From Eubacteriales Family XIII. Incertae Sedis bacterium (GTDB lineage: Bacteria; Bacillota; Clostridia; Peptostreptococcales; Anaerovoracaceae): 11,783 nucleotides of DNA. Position 1 is the first letter of the stretch. The number at the start of each line of letters is the position of its first letter. Below the pieces are notes generated by a model that worked only from the letters and a program-made list of their open reading frames with translations, did no database searches and was not told the origin of the DNA. Of this stretch, positions 6,906-11,783 are shown one piece after another. The position numbers were made by a program, and so were the translations under genes. Where the stretch lies: positions 1 to 11,783 of the forward strand of contig JAITKU010000172.1 of NCBI GenBank assembly GCA_031278255.1, written 5' to 3'.

Positions 6906-9655
6906 AGTGGATCAAACCGCGCGACAACCAAATCATGCTGCTCGCCGCCCTCCTGATGGCCGCGCTGGTGTTGCGGCTGTTCGTGCTGACGGTGCTGCAA
7001 CATGAGGAGTGGACCGCCGCCGCCGACGACAACGATCTGCGGAGCGTCTACACGGTCGCGCCGCGCGGGGAGATATACGATCGCTACGGCCGGCTTTTGG
7101 CCGGAAATCTGCCGAGCTTCACGGTGCAGTTCAGCAGGGGCAATATGCGGGACGACGAGTTGAACGCCGTGGCCGCGAGCCTGATTGAGATACTGGAGAA
7201 GAACGGCGAGACCTATATCGACAACTTCCCCATCGTGTACGAGAACGGCAATTTCGAGTACCGGTATCGGATCGAGACAGAGGAATGGTTGCTTTCCCAG
7301 GGTATGCCCGCGGATTTCTCCGCGGAACAGGCTTTCGACGAAATCCGCCGCAGGAACAACATCGGCGAGGACCTTGACCCGTATGAAGCGCAGCTCGACA
7401 TGCAGAAACTGGGCGTGACGCCGCCCATATCCGTCGTTCAGATGAACTACACCAAGGATATGGACAAGACCGCTTTCCTGCAGCGCTACGGCCTCGAAAC
7501 GAATATCTCGGCCCGCGACGCTTTCTATGCGATACGCGACTATTTTGAGATAGACCGGAGCGTTCCGACCGCGACGGCGCGCAAGCTGCTCGTGTTGCGC
7601 AACGAACTGAAGCTGCTCGGGTATAGGCAATATGTGCCCGCGAGCATTGCGACAAACGTTTCGGACGGCACGGTCATGCAGATCGAGGAGATGGGCAACA
7701 AGCTCAGGGGCGTCAGCATCGTGACGGAAACGATTCGATATTATCCGAACGGCGCCGCGGCCAGCCACGTGCTGGGCTATATGGGCAAGATATCCGAATC
7801 CCTGAAAGAACGCTACGTGGACGAATTGGGATACAGGCCCACGGATATGATCGGTCTCGACGGCGTGGAAAAGAGCCTCGAAAGTACGCTCAAGGGCAAG
7901 GACGGGATCAAGGAGGTGCAGGTCAATTCCCGCGGCGAGTTGAAAAAGGTGATCAGCGAGCAGGTTGCGGAAAAGGGCAAGGACGTGTACCTCACCATAG
8001 ACCTCTCCCTGCAGCAGGCCTGCGAGGACATCCTCGCCAAGGGACTCGATCGTCTGCAGAAAGGGGAAACCTTTGAGAGCGAATGGGGGGACTATAAATA
8101 CAGGGAGGCCCAGCCCAACGCGAACGTCGGTTCGATCGTCGTACTCGATGTAAAGACCGCGGAACCGCTGGCCATCGCCAACGCGCCGAACTTCGATCCG
8201 AACCTGTTTGCGACGGGTATCGGCAATGAGGATTGGAACGCGCTGCAGAGCCAGAATCCGCGCGATCTGCTCGCGCCCCTGCCGCTGTACAACGTGGCGA
8301 CGCGCACCGCAGTGCAGCCCGGCTCCACTTTCAAGCCCATAACGGCCATCGCCGCCCTCGAATCGGGGCTGAATCCGAATATGCGCCTCTACGACGGCGG
8401 CTTTGTGACGGTCGGGAACAGGCCCTACAAATGCCTCCTGTACAGCACGAACGGGGGCAGCCACGGCAGCGTGAACCTCTACGAGGCCCTCGAGGTGTCG
8501 TGCAACTACTATTTCTTCGACATCGCGACGGGCATGGACTTCTATCGAAACAAGCCGCTTTCCTACAGGGGCGCCATCGATATCGACAAGATCACCTCCT
8601 ACGCCGAGCAGTTCGGCCTCGGGCAGTATACGGGCATAGAGCTGTCCGAAACCGCCGCCGGCGTGCCGAACGCCGCGAAGAAGATGGAAATGACAAAATC
8701 CCTGCTCAAGCGCCATCTGTACGACAACGCGGAAGAGTATTTCACGCGGGAATTTCTGAACGACGCCGCGCTTTTGGGCGGCAGCATAGAGGAGATCGTA
8801 AGCTGGACGGAGGAAAACCCGAAGCGCTCCGAGATCATCACGCGTATGCGAAATATGGGTATCGAGGAGGACCGGATCAGCCGCGTCGCGGACACCTGCA
8901 AGTCCACCTACTTCAATTTCGCCCAGTGGACGACGGGCGACGAACTGAACATCTCGATCGGGCAGGGCGAGAACGCCTACACGCCCTTGCAGATGGCGAA
9001 CTACATCGCGACCGTAGGCAACGGCGGGATCAGAAACAAGGTCAGCCTCGTGCGCGCCGTGGAGGGGGAGGGGATTCTCGAAAAGGAAGCCGGCGTCAAG
9101 GTGCAGCTCAGCAACGACGCTTTTTTGGACGATGTGATAGAGGGCATGAAGCGCGTCGTAAAAGGCTCGCACGGCAGTTTGCGCAGCCAGTTCGCCGGCC
9201 TGCCCGTCTCCGTCGCCGCCAAGACGGGGACCGCGCAGAAGAGCGGCTACATCCAGCCGCCGGACGAGGTGGAATACATCAAGGAGCATCTGTCCGGCAT
9301 AGACGCGAGCCTGAGCTGGGAGAGCGTCGAGACCGAAATGAACAGGCTTATGGAGCAACTGCCCGACATCTACGCATCCAAAAACAAGGCGGTCCGCCGG
9401 GCGGTCGTCAACCTGAGCAGTTACAGTTCCGCGACGGTTGAGGAACGCATGGACGCGTTTAAGGACAGCTACAGGCCTTTTTCGTGGGTCGTGGCGCTCG
9501 CGCCGGCGGAGGACCCGCACATCGCGGTCGCGGTACTCGTGTTTCAGGGCAACAGCTCGCTGAACGCCGCGCCCATGGCGAAAGAGCTTATAGCGCGGTA
9601 CATGGAACTCGATAAGCAGTATTCGGATTACGATCTCGGTACGGCAATCAATTGA
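6902..9655 (+). CDS. mrdA: Class B penicillin-binding protein 2 (elongation transpeptidase), enlarged form
   Basis: A 917-aa membrane-anchored D,D-transpeptidase that crosslinks peptidoglycan in partnership with RodA. A single N-terminal helix (about 11-31) anchors it. The pedestal begins with PRGEIYDRYGRLLAGN (54-69) and includes RYYPNGAAASHVLGY (279-293) and the GLDGVEKSLE stretch (318-327). The active-site motifs are complete: Ser475-Thr-Phe-Lys478, Ser533-Cys-Asn535 and Lys774-Thr-Gly776. Typical PBP2 proteins have about 600-700 residues. The extra length is in a broad insert of the pedestal (about 100-250), a helical insert between SCN and the GQG stretch (about 588-680), and about 80 residues between KTG and the WVVALAP strand (862-868). 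The start overlaps the mreD stop (ATGA); GGAGG is 19 bases and AAAGG 12 bases upstream, so coupling to mreD is likely. The name pbpA is also used. Confidence 0.94.
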   Translation: MKWIKPRDNQIMLLAALLMAALVLRLFVLTVLQHEEWTAAADDNDLRSVYTVAPRGEIYDRYGRLLAGNLPSFTVQFSRGNMRDDELNAVAASLIEILEKNGETYIDNFPIVYENGNFEYRYRIETEEWLLSQGMPADFSAEQAFDEIRRRNNIGEDLDPYEAQLDMQKLGVTPPISVVQMNYTKDMDKTAFLQRYGLETNISARDAFYAIRDYFEIDRSVPTATARKLLVLRNELKLLGYRQYVPASIATNVSDGTVMQIEEMGNKLRGVSIVTETIRYYPNGAAASHVLGYMGKISESLKERYVDELGYRPTDMIGLDGVEKSLESTLKGKDGIKEVQVNSRGELKKVISEQVAEKGKDVYLTIDLSLQQACEDILAKGLDRLQKGETFESEWGDYKYREAQPNANVGSIVVLDVKTAEPLAIANAPNFDPNLFATGIGNEDWNALQSQNPRDLLAPLPLYNVATRTAVQPGSTFKPITAIAALESGLNPNMRLYDGGFVTVGNRPYKCLLYSTNGGSHGSVNLYEALEVSCNYYFFDIATGMDFYRNKPLSYRGAIDIDKITSYAEQFGLGQYTGIELSETAAGVPNAAKKMEMTKSLLKRHLYDNAEEYFTREFLNDAALLGGSIEEIVSWTEENPKRSEIITRMRNMGIEEDRISRVADTCKSTYFNFAQWTTGDELNISIGQGENAYTPLQMANYIATVGNGGIRNKVSLVRAVEGEGILEKEAGVKVQLSNDAFLDDVIEGMKRVVKGSHGSLRSQFAGLPVSVAAKTGTAQKSGYIQPPDEVEYIKEHLSGIDASLSWESVETEMNRLMEQLPDIYASKNKAVRRAVVNLSSYSSATVEERMDAFKDSYRPFSWVVALAPAEDPHIAVAVLVFQGNSSLNAAPMAKELIARYMELDKQYSDYDLGTAIN

Positions 9656-9667
9656 ACGGCAGCAGAC

Positions 9668-9675
9668 GAGGAAAG
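9668..9675 (+). promoter_or_regulatory. Ribosome binding site that fixes the minD-like TTG start
   Basis: GAGGAAAG lies in the 24-bp gap after the PBP2 stop. GAGGA ends seven bases before TTG 9680. No ATG or GTG is available in this frame at the right distance, and the protein from TTG begins exactly at the MinD N-terminus. Confidence 0.7.
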
Positions 9676-9679
9676 CGAA

Positions 9680-10402
9680 TTGGGTAAAATCATCATAGCC
9701 GCATCAGGAAAAGGCGGCGTGGGCAAGTCGGTATTCACCGTCAATCTCGGCGCCACTTTCGCGGAACGGGGCGTAAAGGTCGTCATGATCGATATGAACC
9801 TCGGACTGCGGAATCTCGACATATATCTGGGCCTCGAGAACCGGGTTATCTTCGATGTGGCGGATGTTCTGGGCGGCCTGTGCGGATATAAGCGCGCCCT
9901 GTTGCGCGACAAACGCTTCTCCTGTCTCCATATGATACCGGCGACGCAGGACAGGCGCAAATTCGCGTTCGACGCGGAAACGGTGGCGGATTTTTACGCG
10001 GGGTTGCGCGAAAATTACGACTATGTACTCGTGGACGGGCCTGCGGGCGTGGGGCGGGACATGGCTCTGGCGGCCGCGGGCGGCGATATCGCCGTAATCA
10101 TAACGACGCTGGAATACGTCGCGCTGCGCGACGCGGATATGGCGGACCGCGTCCTCTCGGAAGCGGGCGTGACGCAACGCGCCTGCGTGCTGAACAAGGT
10201 GAACCGCAGGCTGATGCGGAGCGGACTTTTTCCCAGCTTCGAGGACGTGTCCGCGCGCGTGAGACCGCCGCTCGTCGGCATCATCCAATACGACGAGAAC
10301 ATCCATATCTCCGCCAACTGCGGGGTCCCGATCGTACACCAAAAGGGCAGCTACATCGAGGAAAATTTCAACAGGATCGCGGACAGGCTGCTCGGCCTTT
10401 GA
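9680..10402 (+). CDS. minD: MinD-like Walker A ATPase, divergent and lacking the C-terminal membrane helix
   Basis: A 240-aa protein starting on TTG. It has the deviant Walker A loop SGKGGVGKS (9-17) with signature Lys11 and Lys16, the MinD-specific stretch LGLRNLDIYLGLENRVIFD (41-59), VDGPAG (118-123) and ALRDAD (148-153). This identifies it as the MinD branch, the ATPase that positions the division site with MinC. Several family residues differ: Asn40 replaces the second Asp of the switch I DxD, Gly replaces Ser in the DSPAG motif, and Leu replaces Pro in the usual TPE. The protein stops at IADRLLGL, about where standard MinD (near 268 aa) still has a linker and an amphipathic membrane-targeting helix. 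No minC or minE is adjacent. It may be a specialised MinD acting without MinC and MinE in the elongation cluster. The MinD-family assignment is firm; the cellular role is uncertain. Confidence 0.88.
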   Translation: MGKIIIAASGKGGVGKSVFTVNLGATFAERGVKVVMIDMNLGLRNLDIYLGLENRVIFDVADVLGGLCGYKRALLRDKRFSCLHMIPATQDRRKFAFDAETVADFYAGLRENYDYVLVDGPAGVGRDMALAAAGGDIAVIITTLEYVALRDADMADRVLSEAGVTQRACVLNKVNRRLMRSGLFPSFEDVSARVRPPLVGIIQYDENIHISANCGVPIVHQKGSYIEENFNRIADRLLGL

Positions 10403-10412
10403 CGCCGCTTTC

Positions 10413-10434
10413 CGCGCCGCGGCCCGGCGGCGCG
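10413..10434. terminator. GC-rich hairpin between convergent minD and rodA
   Basis: CGCGCCGC (10413-10420) and GCGGCGCG (10427-10434) form a perfect 8-bp stem around GGCCCG. It lies midway in the 36-bp gap between the two convergent stop codons, so it could end both transcripts. Neither strand has a T-run after the stem, so termination would need Rho or another factor, or the hairpin only protects 3' ends. Confidence 0.5.
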
Positions 10435-10438
10435 CCCG

Positions 10439-11545
10439 TCAGAAGTTGATCGTCTTGTTTCGTATGCCCACGTTCAAAACCAGACCGATCGCGAGCATGT
10501 TGGCCGCGACCGCCGTCCCGCCCGAACTGACGAAGGGCAGGGGTATGCCGGTCACGGGCATGAGTCCCATATTCATGCCGATATTCTCAAAAATCTGAAA
10601 GGCGAACATCGTCACAATGCCTATGACGATCAGCGAGCCGTACAGGTCCTTGGCCTTGCCGCTGATCCGCCAGAGGCGCAGGAGAAAGACGAGATAGAGG
10701 AATATGAGCGCGGCGCCGCCGATAAAGCCCAGTTCCTCCGCCATGACCGCGAAGATGAAATCGGACTCCTGCACGGGGATGAAGTTCAACTCTTTCTGCG
10801 TGCCGGAGAACAGTCCCTTGCCGAACAGACCGCCCGAGCCGATGGCGACTTTCGCCTGATAGACCTGCCACGTCGCGTCTATGCTCAGATTCTCGGGATG
10901 CAGGAAGCCCTCGATACGGTCTTTCTGGTAGCCTTTCATGAATCGATAGAGGACGGGGAGCGCGAGGAGAAAGGCCGCGAAGAGCCTCCCGAACAGCTTG
11001 CCGTTTATGCCCGCGTAGAACACCATGCCCACGCACATGACGGCGAGGACAAGCCCGGAGCCGAAGTCCTGCTTCATGATGAGCGCGAGAAAGGGCGCCG
11101 CGTACAGCGCGGAGAAAAACACGCCCTTTACGGAGGCCAGCGAATCGCGTATCCCCGAAAGAAAGTTCGCGAAGATCAGCACGAACAGAATGCGCACGAG
11201 TTCCGAGGGCTGCATCGTCGTTATGCCGAGGTCTATCCACGCGAGGGAACCCGTGTTCATATCCGTGCCGAGCGGCGTGTAGACGCTGAGTTGGAAGAGC
11301 AGCGCGCAGATGTAGATCGGCTTTTCATAGCGCGCGAATATCTGATAATCCATCGACAGCGATACGCCGATGGCAATATAGCCCAGAAGATAGGAGGCCG
11401 CCTGTACCACGACGCTGCGGTTCAGCGGGTTCTCGCCGTCGTATGTGATGCTCACGATCATGCAGATACTGGCGACCGCAAAGAACAGCGGCAGCACGAG
11501 AAGCAGCCTGTCTATGCGCTTTAACAAATTGAAAAAATACCCCAT
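10439..11545 (-). CDS. rodA: Peptidoglycan glycosyltransferase RodA (SEDS family)
   Basis: The start at ATG 11545 gives 368 aa, the usual RodA size, and begins directly before the first membrane helix. An upstream in-frame ATG at 11686 would add 47 residues of unlike composition and is rejected. About ten membrane helices are visible. SEDS landmarks include WIDLG (103-107), QPSEL (112-116), KQDFGSG (158-164) with the conserved Asp160, the GSGGLFGKGLFSGTQ stretch (236-250), PVQESDFIF (257-265), EELGFIGG (270-277), and NIGMNMGLMPVTGIPLPFVSSGG (321-343). The last favours RodA over FtsW. It polymerises lipid II into glycan strands and pairs with the PBP2 encoded nearby. The motif VSSGG has Ser where many homologues have Tyr. 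It is transcribed opposite to the rest of the cluster. The ribosome binding site is weak: AAGGGG is 12 bases away, or GGAT is closer. Confidence 0.94.
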   Translation of the reverse strand: MGYFFNLLKRIDRLLLVLPLFFAVASICMIVSITYDGENPLNRSVVVQAASYLLGYIAIGVSLSMDYQIFARYEKPIYICALLFQLSVYTPLGTDMNTGSLAWIDLGITTMQPSELVRILFVLIFANFLSGIRDSLASVKGVFFSALYAAPFLALIMKQDFGSGLVLAVMCVGMVFYAGINGKLFGRLFAAFLLALPVLYRFMKGYQKDRIEGFLHPENLSIDATWQVYQAKVAIGSGGLFGKGLFSGTQKELNFIPVQESDFIFAVMAEELGFIGGAALIFLYLVFLLRLWRISGKAKDLYGSLIVIGIVTMFAFQIFENIGMNMGLMPVTGIPLPFVSSGGTAVAANMLAIGLVLNVGIRNKTINF

Positions 11546-11551
11546 ATTGAT

Positions 11552-11589
11552 CCGTAACCCCTTACCGTAATCCCCGTGTATATCCGTAA
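11552..11589. repeat. Three CCGTAA repeats in the rodA leader near the start codon
   Basis: CCGTAA occurs at 11552-11557, 11565-11570 and 11584-11589 (TTACGG in the rodA mRNA sense). The middle part GTAACCCCTTAC (11554-11565) is a small stem with the CCCC loop; in the mRNA this places the GGGG of the candidate ribosome binding site in a tetraloop. Confidence 0.35.
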
Positions 11590-11629
11590 AATATGCGTTT
11601 GCCGGCGTTTTGCGACGGGGGTGCGGGTG

Positions 11630-11649
11630 CTTGCGCCCCACTGCGCAAG
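11630..11649 (-). promoter_or_regulatory. Hairpin in the rodA leader
   Basis: CTTGCGC (11630-11636) and GCGCAAG (11643-11649) form a perfect 7-bp stem with a 6-base loop. It lies about 85 bases upstream of the rodA start in the leader expected from the minus-strand promoter. There is no T-run, so no attenuator is evident. Confidence 0.4.
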
Positions 11650-11665
11650 TCGCGGCGAACGGCAA

Positions 11666-11680
11666 CCCGGGAAACCCGGG
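11666..11680 (-). promoter_or_regulatory. CCCGGG-AAA-CCCGGG hairpin near the 5' end of the rodA leader
   Basis: Two CCCGGG hexamers (11666-11671 and 11675-11680) separated by AAA can fold into a tight 6-bp stem. It would lie about 30 bases after the predicted rodA transcription start, a position that can stabilise mRNA 5' ends. For the plus strand it lies just upstream of the outward promoter. Confidence 0.4.
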
Positions 11681-11692
11681 GAACACTTTTAC

Positions 11693-11722
11693 TTGACAAT
11701 ACCAATTTATAAATATTATAAT
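11693..11722 (+). promoter_or_regulatory. Near-consensus SigA promoter firing out of the window to the right
   Basis: TTGACA (11693-11698) and TATAAT (11717-11722) are both perfect consensus hexamers, spaced by 18 bp in AT-rich DNA. Transcription would start near 11730. Its target gene lies beyond the right edge, since no start codon with a ribosome binding site follows in the last 50 bases. Confidence 0.75.
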
Positions 11723-11744
11723 ATAAGTTGTATGGTTTTATCAA
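11715..11744 (-). promoter_or_regulatory. SigA-type promoter for rodA, overlapping the outward promoter
   Basis: Read on the minus strand, TTGATA (11744-11739) and TATAAT (11720-11715) are spaced by 18 bp. The -10 shares bases with the plus-strand -10 through the palindrome ATATTATAATAT (11713-11724). Transcription would start near 11708, giving a leader of about 160 nt before rodA. Confidence 0.6.
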
Positions 11745-11783
11745 TAATTAATTAAAATTCTCGCCCGTTTGTGCAGTTGCGAT

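Noticed and set aside
6752..9520. A 922-codon open frame on the minus strand across the PBP2 gene
   Set aside because: It is the GC-driven antisense shadow of a clear PBP2 gene, with no recognisable motifs and no ribosome binding site.
10403..10470. A shifted reading frame after the minD stop gives a basic, partly amphipathic stretch that could mimic a lost membrane helix
   Set aside because: It runs into the antisense of the rodA C-terminus and lacks the usual MinD tail pattern; a sequencing error cannot be excluded but is not supported.
11562..11744. Possible 60-aa minus-strand gene upstream of rodA
   Set aside because: It spans the overlapping promoters and the leader hairpins and has no ribosome binding site.

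Overview
The window looks like a chromosomal segment of a moderately GC-rich member of the Bacillota, most likely the Clostridia. The reasons are the gene order radC-mreB-mreC-mreD-PBP2-minD with rodA next door, SigA-type promoters, AGGAGG-like ribosome binding sites, frequent TTG/GTG starts, and a hybrid sensor kinase with the tail of a solute-binding-protein domain. I cannot name a genus from sequence alone. Nothing here looks like a mobile element, CRISPR array, tRNA or rRNA.

Left part (1-3622): the 3' portion of a membrane-bound hybrid histidine kinase/response regulator enters from the left edge. After a 318-bp gene-free stretch that holds a good promoter overlapped by an inverted repeat come three small housekeeping or uncharacterised genes on the plus strand: a 146-aa P-loop protein, a HAD-family phosphatase that starts on a TTG overlapping the previous stop, and a Nudix hydrolase with the CoA-pyrophosphatase signature.

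Middle (3623-10402): a second clear promoter (TTGTCA-17-TACAAT with an extended -10) begins right after the Nudix stop and leads into radC, mreB, mreC, mreD, a 917-aa class B penicillin-binding protein (PBP2/MrdA type) and a MinD-like ATPase. The mre genes and PBP2 are tightly packed; mreC/mreD and mreD/PBP2 overlap by 4 bp. This is the cell-elongation module: MreB filaments, the MreC/MreD membrane partners and the PBP2 transpeptidase.

Right part (10403-11783): the glycosyltransferase partner of PBP2, RodA, lies on the minus strand, convergent with minD across a strong GC hairpin. Its roughly 160-nt leader contains hairpins and leads back to an AT-rich patch where two near-consensus promoters face opposite ways over a shared palindromic -10 region. 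One fires toward rodA and the other out of the window.

Most of this is conserved core biology. The points that stand out are the MinD-like protein (Asn in place of the second Asp of the switch I motif, no C-terminal membrane helix, no minC or minE beside it), the inverted rodA, the enlarged PBP2, and several dyads in promoters and leaders. I found no convincing new multi-gene system.
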